A DNA stretch of 64,000 nt, taken from contig NZ_BNCK01000001.1 of the NCBI RefSeq assembly GCF_014656435.1, forward strand, positions 310,001 through 374,000, in the 5' to 3' direction. Position 1 is the stretch's first letter. Each line of letters opens with the position of its first letter. Shown piece by piece: positions 1 through 8,021 of this stretch. The position numbers were made by a program, and so were the translations under genes. A model generated the notes under the pieces. It saw only the letters and a list, made by a program, of their open reading frames with translations, ran no database searches and had not been told where the DNA came from. Source of the DNA: Thalassotalea marina (GTDB taxonomy: Bacteria > Pseudomonadota > Gammaproteobacteria > Enterobacterales > Alteromonadaceae).

Positions 1-813
1 GAAGGGCGCAATACCACTCATTACATCAGTAAAGGGGTTTTACCTAACGCCTATATTAATGAATATTTATTAGACGAAGGTGAGCATTTTGCCGGTAAAG
101 TTGTTGGTTGGGATGATTCTCGATTGGCGATAGCCGATATCAGCCGTGAACGTTTAATGGCAAAACAAGCTTGGGGCATTCACCCTAAAAATATTTATCA
201 AGGTATGGCGATGGATGCCTTACTTGATCCAACGATAGATTTGGTCATTTTAACTGGTCCTGCTGGTTGCGGTAAAACCTTACTGGCGCTTGCCTCTGCA
301 CTTGAGTTAGTGGTTGAACGTGGCCTGTATGACAAAGTGATTGTCACGCGCAGTACCCCAGAAATTGCAGAATCTATTGGCTTTTTACCTGGCACTGAAG
401 AAGAGAAAATGGCACCGTGGTTAGCTGCGATTACCGACTCTTTAGAAGTGTTGCATAAACAAGATGAAAATATGAATGGCAGCATGAACTACATCATGGA
501 CAAAGCCAATATTCAGTTTAAATCGGTTAACTTTATGCGTGGTCGAAGTATTCAAAATGCCTTTGTATTGCTCGATGAATGTCAAAACCTGACAGCGTCT
601 CAGTTAAAAACCATCATCACCCGCTGTGGAGAGGGGACTAAACTGGTGTGTTCTGGTAACTTGGCACAAATTGACAGTAATTACTTAACCGCATTAACTT
701 CGGGTTTAACCTATATTGTTGAGCGCTTTAAAGATTTTCCTGGTAGTACAACGGTTAATCTTAACGGTGTTGTTCGAAGCCGCTTGGCATCATTTGCCGA
801 AGAAAATTTATAA
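1..813 (+). CDS. PhoH family ATPase, 3' part (5' end outside window)
   Basis: The reading frame is open from base 1, so the gene starts upstream of the window and the first ATG-like codon inside it is not the real start. The visible part has a Walker A motif GPAGCGKT and a Walker B-like segment FVLLDECQN, the hallmark pair of the PhoH P-loop NTPase domain, and ends with the usual C-terminal block (TSGLTYIVERFK, then VNLNGVVRS). PhoH proteins of this size class in gammaproteobacteria often carry an N-terminal PIN ribonuclease domain, but that portion would lie outside the window and cannot be judged. The role is probably ATP-dependent RNA metabolism. It is convergent with the minus-strand nitric-oxide reductase operon. 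Confidence 0.88.
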   Translation, partial: EGRNTTHYISKGVLPNAYINEYLLDEGEHFAGKVVGWDDSRLAIADISRERLMAKQAWGIHPKNIYQGMAMDALLDPTIDLVILTGPAGCGKTLLALASALELVVERGLYDKVIVTRSTPEIAESIGFLPGTEEEKMAPWLAAITDSLEVLHKQDENMNGSMNYIMDKANIQFKSVNFMRGRSIQNAFVLLDECQNLTASQLKTIITRCGEGTKLVCSGNLAQIDSNYLTALTSGLTYIVERFKDFPGSTTVNLNGVVRSRLASFAEENL

Positions 814-826
814 TGTTAATCAGCAG

Positions 827-860
827 TAGTCAGCTGTAGGTAAGATCCGACGGCTGACTA
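827..860. terminator. Possible hairpin between convergent genes
   Basis: An 8-bp inverted repeat, TAGTCAGC at 827-834 and GCTGACTA at 853-860, with an 18-nt loop lies between the phoH stop and the 3' end of the convergent small Cys-rich gene. There is no clear T tract on either side, so it is only a weak terminator candidate. Confidence 0.3.
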
Positions 861-897
861 TCACGTAATTTAAAAGTTATTAAATTTTATTTTTCAG

Positions 898-1062
898 TTA
901 TTGGCCACCACAACCGCCGCAGCAAGCACCATCTTCTCCATGCACAGGTTTGCCCTTGTCTTCGTTGTCGTTTTCTACTTGGTGCTCGACATTAGGCGGT
1001 AAGCTTTCCTGATCTATTGCTGGCTTATTTTCATCCTTTGACGAATTAAATAGATTAAACAT
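898..1062 (-). CDS. 54-residue CCGGCG-tail small protein
   Basis: ATG at 1062-1060 and stop at 900-898 give 54 residues. The N-terminal part is acidic and polar (MFNLFNSSKDENK...) and the C terminus is Cys/Gly-rich (ACCGGCGGQ). It resembles the small CCGSCS-motif proteins annotated in marine gammaproteobacteria, whose function is unknown. The tail could bind a metal or react with nitric oxide, but that is inference. The gene lies 51 nt downstream of the NO reductase gene on the same strand and is probably co-transcribed with it under NsrR. There is no signal peptide or membrane segment. Confidence 0.72.
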   Translation of the reverse strand: MFNLFNSSKDENKPAIDQESLPPNVEHQVENDNEDKGKPVHGEDGACCGGCGGQ

Positions 1063-1113
1063 ATTGGTATCCTTTGTTGGTAAAAGTAGTTAAAAAGTCA
1101 TCAAATATTGGCT

Positions 1114-3405
1114 TTATTTAGCCGCAATACGATGTGGTTTTGTCGATATTGGTTCATCAACATCTTCAGAATATATTTTGAGTTTACAAATGGCTTTGAA
1201 TCCAAAAACAATGAGAAGAAGTCCGCCAATGCCAAACACAATATCACCTGGAACTCGCCACCATACTAATGATTCAACCAATGGAGAATGCAATACTTCC
1301 GGGGATCTAGCGTACCAATAGCCAACATCAACAGATGCGAGCATTTGAATGATACCTATGGGAAGTAAAGACAAAACGGCCATCATCACTAGTCCAATAT
1401 TTAGTGACCAAAAAGATAATTTTAGGTATTTGTCACTCCAATATTGATTTGCCGTTAAACTTCTTAAACAAAATAACATTAAGCCGATACCTAAATTGCC
1501 ATACACCCCCATAAAAGCGGTGTGAGCATGTAATGCTGTAGTATTTAAACCTTGGATGTAATAAAGCGATATTGGCGGATTGATGAGGAAACCTAACATT
1601 CCTGCTCCAACTAAGTTCCAAAATGCTGTTGCGACAAAAAACAATACTGCCCATCGATATTTTGTCATCCATGCCGAGGCTTTTGATAGTTTATAGCTTT
1701 CATACGCCTCATAACCAATAAGTGCTAATGGAACCACTTCTAATGCTGAAAAACTGGCACCCCATGCAATAATCGAGGTTGGTGTTCCTGTCCAATACAA
1801 ATGATGAAGTGTGCCTAAAATTCCCCCCGTCAGGAAAATAACGGTTGAAAATAAAACTGCTGAATTTGCTGACGCTGCTCTAATTAAGCCCAAACGGACA
1901 AACATTAATGCAATAACAGATGCAGCAAAGGTTTCAAAAAAGCCCTCTACCCATAAATGTACCACCCACCAGCGCCAGTATTCTGCAACCGCTAAGTGGG
2001 TATGTTTACCCATGAATAACCCAGCAGCATAAAACAGGCCTATGGCGATTGATGAAAGAAATAGAATGTAGATGACAGGTTTGTGATCGTGATTTTGTTT
2101 TAACGCAGGTAGGATTGCTCTGGTTACAAGAATTAACCATATAGTTAAACCAGTTAGTAGAACGATCTGCCACAACCTGCCTAAGTCGACAAATTCATAA
2201 CCTTGATGCCCTATCCAGTAACTTAAATCTAAATCGAATGCTTGTTGAACTGCCGCCCATTCGCCTACCATTGAACCAACAACCAAGATTAATAAAGCAA
2301 GCCAAAGAATGTTTACCCCAAATTTTTGATATTTTGGTTCATGTCCTGATAACGCAGGAGCAATAAATAGCCCAGTGCCTAGCCATGCGGTAGCAATCCA
2401 AAATACGGCGAGTTGCGTGTGCCAAGTTCGAGTCACTGAGTATGGTAGAATTTCGGCTAATTCAAAACCATAAAAATGGTGACCTTCTACTGCGTAGTGC
2501 GCGGTGATACCGCCTAGAATAATTTGTAATAAGAATAAAAGCATGGCAGTTAAAAAGTATTTTTTAACTGCTTGTTGCGATGGGGTTAACGATATTGATA
2601 ACAGCGGATCACTTAATGATGGTTTAGGTAGTTGCTCATGTTTAAGTGAAGCGTGATACCAAACTAAAGCGCCTATTCCTCCTATCAAAAATACCACAGA
2701 GAAAAGAGACCAGCCCAATACATTGCCGGTAGGAACGTTGCCAACAAGTGGTTCGTGAGGCCAATTACTGGTGTAGCTAATGTCTTTATCCGGTCGATTA
2801 GTTACAGTAGCCCATGTTGACCAAAATAAAAACGCAGTTAATTGTCTGCGATGTTCTTCAGTGTTAACTGGGTTATTTTTAATCGCATAGGACTCCCTAA
2901 GCTTTTCAAAATCTGGGTGATCTGAAAACAATTTCTGATAGTAATCTTGCTGTTCAAGAATTACTTTGTGTCTTTGTTCGGAAACATATAAAGTTCGGGT
3001 TGATTCGTCGAAGCGGTTTAGTCGTATATTTTGTTTTAGCTGTCCCTCAACATAAGATTGTTCAGGTGTGCTCAATTTATCATAACTTAAACCAAATTGA
3101 TCTAAACCTAAATAATTCATAGTATTGATAGCTTCGCGATGCAGCCAATCTGCATTCCAATCGGGAGCGAGCAGGCTACCATGGCCCCAAATAGAACCAA
3201 CTTGATGCCCACCCATTGAACGCCAAACTAACTGACCACGTTCAATATCATTTTTAGTAAAAATGACCGTGCCGTTGTCGGATAAGACTTTTTCTGGGAT
3301 AGGTGGTGCCTTTTGATATATCTCACCACCCAAATACAGCAGTATGGCAAAAGAGGTTATACAAATAACACCTAGAGCCCACCATGTTTTTTTTATAAAG
3401 CTCAT
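1114..3405 (-). CDS. norB: Quinol-dependent nitric oxide reductase (qNOR), large subunit
   Basis: This 763-residue protein has the single-chain qNOR layout: an N-terminal membrane anchor (about 8-28), a periplasmic cytochrome-c-like domain containing GHGSLLAPDWNADWLHREAI (about 74-93) but no CXXCH, then about 12 membrane helices of the haem-copper oxidase fold. His-containing segments expected for the haem b and haem b3/FeB sites are visible: HTQLAVFW (about 329), HLWVEGFFE (about 483), HHLYWTGTP (about 534) and HAHTAFMGVYGNLG (about 628). It reduces 2 NO to N2O with quinol at the inner membrane. No nitrite reductase or norC is nearby, so detoxification is more likely than full denitrification. 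Two NsrR-type operators lie about 200-255 bp upstream. Confidence 0.95.
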   Translation of the reverse strand: MSFIKKTWWALGVICITSFAILLYLGGEIYQKAPPIPEKVLSDNGTVIFTKNDIERGQLVWRSMGGHQVGSIWGHGSLLAPDWNADWLHREAINTMNYLGLDQFGLSYDKLSTPEQSYVEGQLKQNIRLNRFDESTRTLYVSEQRHKVILEQQDYYQKLFSDHPDFEKLRESYAIKNNPVNTEEHRRQLTAFLFWSTWATVTNRPDKDISYTSNWPHEPLVGNVPTGNVLGWSLFSVVFLIGGIGALVWYHASLKHEQLPKPSLSDPLLSISLTPSQQAVKKYFLTAMLLFLLQIILGGITAHYAVEGHHFYGFELAEILPYSVTRTWHTQLAVFWIATAWLGTGLFIAPALSGHEPKYQKFGVNILWLALLILVVGSMVGEWAAVQQAFDLDLSYWIGHQGYEFVDLGRLWQIVLLTGLTIWLILVTRAILPALKQNHDHKPVIYILFLSSIAIGLFYAAGLFMGKHTHLAVAEYWRWWVVHLWVEGFFETFAASVIALMFVRLGLIRAASANSAVLFSTVIFLTGGILGTLHHLYWTGTPTSIIAWGASFSALEVVPLALIGYEAYESYKLSKASAWMTKYRWAVLFFVATAFWNLVGAGMLGFLINPPISLYYIQGLNTTALHAHTAFMGVYGNLGIGLMLFCLRSLTANQYWSDKYLKLSFWSLNIGLVMMAVLSLLPIGIIQMLASVDVGYWYARSPEVLHSPLVESLVWWRVPGDIVFGIGGLLLIVFGFKAICKLKIYSEDVDEPISTKPHRIAAK

Positions 3406-3606
3406 GAGTTAACTCCTCAACATTAAAGAAAAATTAACGCACAACTGATTGTTTGTTTTAGCTCGCATTGATGATAATTCAACCTCAGCGAGTAGTACTG
3501 GCGTAACACCGTCACTTTTAATGCTCGATAGAAATCTAGTGAGATTGCTAAATTCCCACCCAAAAAATGACAAACACCGCATAGACATCATAATTTTTCC
3601 ATATTT

Positions 3607-3629
3607 AAAGTGCATTTCAAATGTATGTT
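3607..3629. promoter_or_regulatory. NsrR-type operator 1 (norB side)
   Basis: The dyad AAAGTGCATTT-C-AAATGTATGTT has the 11-1-11 architecture of NsrR sites. It sits in the spacer of a plausible minus-strand promoter (TTAACA, 17 bp, TTAAAT) that reads toward the NO reductase gene. Confidence 0.75.
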
Positions 3630-3637
3630 AAACGTTT

Positions 3638-3660
3638 AAGGTACATTTTAAAAGTATCTT
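3638..3660. promoter_or_regulatory. NsrR-type operator 2 (norB side)
   Basis: AAGGTACATTT-T-AAAAGTATCTT is a second 11-1-11 dyad, 31 bp centre-to-centre (about three helical turns) from operator 1. Two in-phase sites suggest cooperative repression of the NO reductase operon. Confidence 0.75.
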
Positions 3661-3970
3661 TTTTGAGTTTAGGGTAAGAATTGTCGAAAAAATAGCCAGA
3701 GACAAAAGCGCAAAGTGAATCGGTGATAAGGGGAACTGTCATAAATAACAATTAGTTGACACTGAAAATGAGAGTCGTTTGATAAATGTTAATAATTATA
3801 GTCAGGTGTTAGCCTGAACAAGGCATTAGTAAGGTCTTTAGTGCTTAAAGAGTAAATCTACGTCGTCCGCTCAGCAATAGGCTGAGGTGAAAGGTGATCA
3901 ATGTTTAGAGGAATTTAAAATGTTTCAGTTTTCAAATGTAGTTTAATCAAGTAATTAAACTGAGTATCAC

Positions 3971-3999
3971 TTTACTATGGTACATTTAAAAAGTATGTT
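3971..3999 (+). promoter_or_regulatory. nsrR promoter with overlapping NsrR operator
   Basis: TTTACT at 3971 and TATGTT at 3994 are separated by 17 bp and form a plausible promoter. The dyad ATGGTACATTT-A-AAAAGTATGTT (3977-3999) fills the spacer and covers the -10, as expected for autorepression. Confidence 0.7.
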
Positions 4000-4040
4000 A
4001 AATTTCGCAGCAAATGACATAGAAAAAATCAGGATATTAA

Positions 4041-4475
4041 ATGCAATTAACCCGTTATACAGATTACGGTTTGCGAGTATTAGTTTATCTTGCTCTATTA
4101 CCTAAAGGGGAAAGAGCAAGTATTACTGTAATTAGTGAGACGTATGATATATCGCGTAATATCATCAACAAAATTGTCCATCAACTTGGTAAAGAAGGGC
4201 TAATAAGCACCTATAGAGGAAAGGGGGGAGGGTTTGAGTTAAAAAAACACCCTAAGGAAATTAATATTGGTGAGGTCGTTCTGTTGCTAGAAAACTCAAT
4301 GACAGTAATCGATTGTAATTCCCCTCAGTGTGTCATTTTGTCTTCCTGTAAACTGCAACACATACTTCATGAAGCGACCAATGCTTTTGTTGGCGTCCTA
4401 AAGTCGTATACCTTGAATGATTTGATTGGCTTAGAAAGAGAAAACTTAATTGAGTTATTGGAAATTTCTTGCTAA
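4041..4475 (+). CDS. nsrR: Rrf2-family nitric-oxide-sensing repressor NsrR
   Basis: This 144-residue Rrf2-family winged-helix protein starts with the typical MQLTRYTDYGLRVLVYLA. Cysteines 92, 97 and 103 are spaced C-X4-C-X5-C, the NsrR ligand pattern for its [4Fe-4S] cluster. NO damages the cluster and relieves repression. The gene is divergent from the NO reductase operon and sits next to four sites of the 11-1-11 NsrR type, one overlapping its own promoter. The Cys spacing and operon context favour NsrR over IscR or RirA. Confidence 0.94.
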   Translation: MQLTRYTDYGLRVLVYLALLPKGERASITVISETYDISRNIINKIVHQLGKEGLISTYRGKGGGFELKKHPKEINIGEVVLLLENSMTVIDCNSPQCVILSSCKLQHILHEATNAFVGVLKSYTLNDLIGLERENLIELLEISC

Positions 4476-4565
4476 TCGCATAAGTAATAATCCGTAAATT
4501 TGTTATCTAATACAGTAATTCAACGGCTGTATTTTTCTTTTCAAAAGCCAAAGTAAGTGGTGTAG

Positions 4566-5597
4566 TCATTTCAGTCGCTCGACAATTTTTTGATTAGTCG
4601 TTGTGTATATTGTCGCAACATGTTGTTCCCCACTTAGTGTTTGTTTTATTGAAAAAGCGGCTAGTGCAGCTTCATGAAACCCACTAAGTATGAGCTTACG
4701 TTTACCTTGATAATAATTAACATCACCTACGGCGTAGATACCCTCAACTGAGCTTTCAAAGTTTGCAGTGTCTACTACAATTGAGCGGTTGTGCATTTTT
4801 AATCCCCATTGTTCTACTGGACCGGGTTTAGGGTTTAATCCAAAAAAGACCAATAAGGAATCTAGCGATACAACGCGTTTTACGCCGTCTTTAGATTGCA
4901 CAACGATAGCGGTTAATCTGTGGTTTGATTCTTTAAAGTCTATCACTTGCCCACATAAAAACTGCATTTTTAGCGCGTCACAGTTTGCATGCATTTTACT
5001 TATGCTTGCTGAGGTTGCCCTAAAATTAAGGCTTCGATGAATTAATACTATACTATTTGCAATTGGTAATAGGTTTTCAACCCAGTCAAAGGCACTGTCG
5101 CCACCTCCAAGTATCACTAAATCTTGGTCGCTAAACATTGCCGGGTCTTTTACATGATAAAAAAGTTGTTTTGCTTCGAATTGCTCAATGCCATTAACCT
5201 TTAGTTTTACCGGTTCAAAAGCGCCAGCTCCAGTTGCGATAACCACAGAGTTACAGTGAATGGTGTTATTTTTATCGGTGACTAACGTAAAGCTACCAAC
5301 GCTATTTTTTATCAGCGTATGCACTTTGTTTTCTAATAAATATGTGGGCTTAAATGGTTTGCACTGTTCTATTAAATTATCAATGGTGGTTCTCCCCGTT
5401 GCCCCTACCAGTGCTGGGATATCGTAGATGGGTTTTTCAGGATATAAACTTGTACACTGACCGCCTACGTATGGTAATCCATCAATAACGATAGCAGAAA
5501 GGTCGTGAAGGCCAAGTTCAAATATTTGAAATAGTCCCACAGGGCCTGCACCTATGATGGCAACATCCGTGTGTAAAACTTGATTGTTAGTGCTCAT
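4566..5597 (-). CDS. NAD(P)/FAD oxidoreductase, type-2 ferredoxin-NADP reductase-like
   Basis: This 343-residue two-dinucleotide-domain flavoprotein resembles thioredoxin reductase. The FAD-binding GAGPVG is near residue 16, the GGQCTSLYPEKPIYDIPA block is characteristic of the TrxB-like ferredoxin/flavodoxin reductases, the NADP-domain motif is GGGDSAFDW (about 165), and a C-terminal FAD motif YAVGDVNYYQGKRKLILSG is present. The redox CXXC of true thioredoxin reductase is absent, which fits type-2 FNR. It probably passes electrons between NADPH and a ferredoxin or flavodoxin. An NsrR-type site lies at its promoter, so it is likely induced by NO. Confidence 0.85.
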   Translation of the reverse strand: MSTNNQVLHTDVAIIGAGPVGLFQIFELGLHDLSAIVIDGLPYVGGQCTSLYPEKPIYDIPALVGATGRTTIDNLIEQCKPFKPTYLLENKVHTLIKNSVGSFTLVTDKNNTIHCNSVVIATGAGAFEPVKLKVNGIEQFEAKQLFYHVKDPAMFSDQDLVILGGGDSAFDWVENLLPIANSIVLIHRSLNFRATSASISKMHANCDALKMQFLCGQVIDFKESNHRLTAIVVQSKDGVKRVVSLDSLLVFFGLNPKPGPVEQWGLKMHNRSIVVDTANFESSVEGIYAVGDVNYYQGKRKLILSGFHEAALAAFSIKQTLSGEQHVATIYTTTNQKIVERLK

Positions 5598-5713
5598 AAA
5601 CCACTCCGAAAAACTCTGCTGATTTCTTTTAAAGGTTAAATGTTTTTTGCTTCAAGTAGCCAAGCATTAGGCAGAGCAAAACAAAGATATCTGCATTATT
5701 ACGTTAAATATAA

Positions 5714-5736
5714 AACATGCATATAAAATGTATGTT
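5714..5736. promoter_or_regulatory. NsrR-type operator 4 (flavoprotein promoter)
   Basis: AACATGCATAT-A-AAATGTATGTT is an 11-1-11 dyad. On the minus strand it overlaps a TTAACA -35-like element followed at 17-19 bp by an AT-rich -10, upstream of the type-2 FNR-like gene. Confidence 0.7.
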
Positions 5737-5811
5737 AATTTGTGTTAGTTGTCTATAACAAATTCACTCACGATTGCAGCGACTAAATAAAAAAATCAAA
5801 AGATTGCTTTT

Positions 5812-5828
5812 CTTAAGATTACGTTAAG
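5812..5828 (+). promoter_or_regulatory. PmrA/QseB-type direct repeat
   Basis: CTTAAG-ATTAC-GTTAAG is an 11-bp-period direct repeat matching the PmrA/BasR box style (YTTAAK-N5-YTTAAK) apart from one base. It lies upstream of candidate -10 elements (TATAGT at 5840, TATAGC at 5850) for the five-gene operon. A QseB/PmrA-like response regulator is encoded just beyond that operon. Confidence 0.45.
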
Positions 5829-5874
5829 GAATCAATTTTATAGTCAATCTATAGCATGCGGTCGGAGAGTAGCG

Positions 5875-6558
5875 ATGCAAAATGTAGTAGAGACTAAAAA
5901 ATTAATTACCCAAAGCAAAGCTGACACTATGTCGTTTGATTTAGATGTTTGCGCGATTGGTGATGGTGTTAAAAGAGCTGAAATTGAAGCCTTTATCAAA
6001 GCGGGATACAAAAAGTCTTTTAATGCAGATATTTCAGTCACTATGCCTAATCTATTGTATATCGAAGACAATGCGCTTAAAGCGGCATTAGGCATGAGAG
6101 GTTTTGGCCAAGAATTTTTCATTCAACAATATTTAGATCTGCCCGTAACCGACTATTTGCAAATAGAAAACGAAAAGGTCAAAGCAGAGCAGTTAGTCGA
6201 AATTGGCAGTTTATACAGCAACTCTAATCGCTTCACTATCCCTCTTTTTATGGTGACCGCGGTGACCTCATTTTTACTTGGTAAACACTTTTTATTGCTG
6301 TGTGGCACAGAACATGTGTTAGATCTTTTGGCAAAGTCGGGTGTTGCTTATCAAAAGCTAGCTAATGCTGATGCAACTAAGTTAACCAACAAGTCAGACG
6401 ATTGGGGCAGTTACTATTTAACTAACCCGCAGGTGGTTGCAGTTAATTTAAATAATGTGATGAAGGTGATCGCTAACAATCGTTTTTATCACAAACTACT
6501 ACATCGCTTGTCAGATAAAATCGACAATGCCTGTTCAAAAATGGCGGGCAAATTATGA
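5875..6558 (+). CDS. Thermostable hemolysin family protein
   Basis: This 227-residue protein matches the pattern of the thermostable hemolysin (delta-VPH) family known from vibrios, with the conserved block ALGMRGFGQEFFIQQYLD followed by VEIGSLYSNSNRFTIPLF. No signal peptide is seen. The family name comes from a haemolytic phenotype of a Vibrio protein, and the sequence looks like a soluble acyltransferase-fold protein rather than a pore former; that view is mine and unproven. The start at 5875 is supported by GGAGAG upstream. The stop overlaps the next ATG by 4 nt (ATGA), so it is translationally coupled to the adenylate-forming ligase and likely belongs to a biosynthetic pathway. Confidence 0.82.
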   Translation: MQNVVETKKLITQSKADTMSFDLDVCAIGDGVKRAEIEAFIKAGYKKSFNADISVTMPNLLYIEDNALKAALGMRGFGQEFFIQQYLDLPVTDYLQIENEKVKAEQLVEIGSLYSNSNRFTIPLFMVTAVTSFLLGKHFLLLCGTEHVLDLLAKSGVAYQKLANADATKLTNKSDDWGSYYLTNPQVVAVNLNNVMKVIANNRFYHKLLHRLSDKIDNACSKMAGKL

Positions 6559-8021
6559 TTTTATCAGCAATCTCAAACATACCTGCTCACTGGCCAGCCA
6601 TTCGTACAGCATTTGACGAAATTAGTTACGGTGAGTTATTTGAAAAAGTTGAACAAGTCAGGCTATGGCTGATATCGCATCAAACCAAGGTGTTATTGTT
6701 AGAAAGTGACAATGTACCTGAGTGGATATATATCGACCTGGCCTGTCAACAAGCGGGAGTGATTTTTGTGCCCGTACCGAGCTTTTTCTCCAAAAGCCAA
6801 ATTGATTACATGATAGCTAAGGTAAAACCTGATCTTTATATACGGCCAAGCCAGTGTTCGAGTGATTGGTCTGCTTTTGTATTACCCTGCTTTCAGTATC
6901 AACAGATCGAACAAACAGCGCATGAGCTGGTCCCAAATGGTACTAGTAAGATCACCTTTACTTCTGGCTCGACAGGCTCGCCCAAAGGCGTTTGTTTAAG
7001 TATTGAAAATCAGTACCTAGTGGCTAAATCACTAGTGGAACGCATTGGAATAGAACGACCAGATCACTTTTGTTTATTATCGTTTTCAACCTTATTAGAA
7101 AATGTAGCGGGTGTATATGCGCCTCTAATGGCTGGCGGTACAATTTATGTGTTAACCAGCGAACAGCGTGGCTTTAACGGGGCGGTCATTACGTCAAGCA
7201 GTAAACTGCTTAGCGCTATTAGTGCCAGTTCGCCAACAAGTATTATCTTAGTGCCCGAGCTTTTACAGTTTTTCTTACATGCCGCAATGGCTGGGTGGCA
7301 AGCACCATCAACATTTGAGTTTATTGCTGTGGGTGGTAGTAAAGTGTCACCACAGTTAATCCAACAGGCTCAACAAATAGGGTTACCGGTTTATCAAGGG
7401 TATGGCCTGTCAGAATGTGCTTCTGTTGTCGCTTTATCTGACAAAGCACATACAGATTTACAATCTACCGGCCAAATTTTACCTCATTTAACCGTCAATA
7501 TTGACCATGGTGAAGTGGTTGTTACTGGCAATAGTTTTTTAGGGTATTTGGGGGCACCAGATACTTGGTATCAAACACAAGTCAACACGGGAGATTTAGG
7601 TCAGTTATCAAACGGTCAATTAACGATTTCGGGGCGAGCGTCTAATTTAATCATTAATTCTTTTGGCAGAAATATTTCGCCTGAGTGGATTGAGTCTGAG
7701 TTGATGTCAACGGGAGCTTTTTCACAAGCGGTAGTTTTTGGTGATGCTAGACCTTATTTAGTTGCCCTCGTATTGCCCAGAGAACCCGATACTTTATACC
7801 ACACGATTAATGACGCTATCGAGCGAGTAAATAAATCCACACCCGAATATGCGCATATTAAAAGTATACATGTGTTGTCTGAGTCACTGAGCTTTGAGCA
7901 GCAACAACTAACCAGTAATGGTCGACCCAAACGTCAAAAAATTTATCAAGATTACAGCCAAGAAATTAACGAACTTTATCAAATAGCCAACATAGAGGTG
8001 AGCTTTAATGAACTTATTTGA
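6555..8021 (+). CDS. AMP-dependent synthetase/ligase (acyl- or aryl-adenylating)
   Basis: This 488-residue ANL-superfamily enzyme contains the P-loop FTSGSTGSPKGV (about 137-148), YGLSECASV (about 284), the TGDLG hinge-region motif (about 345) and GRASNLIINSFGRNISPEWIE, the start of the mobile C-terminal domain. The C-terminal catalytic-lysine region reads LTSNGRPKRQKI. It should activate a carboxylic acid as an adenylate and transfer it to CoA or another acceptor. No carrier protein is encoded nearby. It overlaps both neighbours (4 nt upstream, 14 nt downstream), so its substrate is probably handled by the flanking hemolysin-family and diiron enzymes. The substrate cannot be read from sequence. 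Confidence 0.88.
   Translation: MILSAISNIPAHWPAIRTAFDEISYGELFEKVEQVRLWLISHQTKVLLLESDNVPEWIYIDLACQQAGVIFVPVPSFFSKSQIDYMIAKVKPDLYIRPSQCSSDWSAFVLPCFQYQQIEQTAHELVPNGTSKITFTSGSTGSPKGVCLSIENQYLVAKSLVERIGIERPDHFCLLSFSTLLENVAGVYAPLMAGGTIYVLTSEQRGFNGAVITSSSKLLSAISASSPTSIILVPELLQFFLHAAMAGWQAPSTFEFIAVGGSKVSPQLIQQAQQIGLPVYQGYGLSECASVVALSDKAHTDLQSTGQILPHLTVNIDHGEVVVTGNSFLGYLGAPDTWYQTQVNTGDLGQLSNGQLTISGRASNLIINSFGRNISPEWIESELMSTGAFSQAVVFGDARPYLVALVLPREPDTLYHTINDAIERVNKSTPEYAHIKSIHVLSESLSFEQQQLTSNGRPKRQKIYQDYSQEINELYQIANIEVSFNELI

Larger units (their letters stand above)
3406..4040. other. norB-nsrR intergenic region
   Basis: This 635-bp divergent intergenic stretch holds three NsrR-type operators (listed separately). 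Short opposed open frames at 3409-3631 occur on both strands but have no recognisable family, no convincing ribosome site and no conservation argument. The stretch 3661-3960 shows no gene or clear structure to me. Confidence 0.6.

Noticed and set aside
3409-3631. Opposed short open frames between norB and nsrR on both strands
   Set aside because: No family, no ribosome site and mutually exclusive; the region overlaps regulatory sites and looks non-coding.
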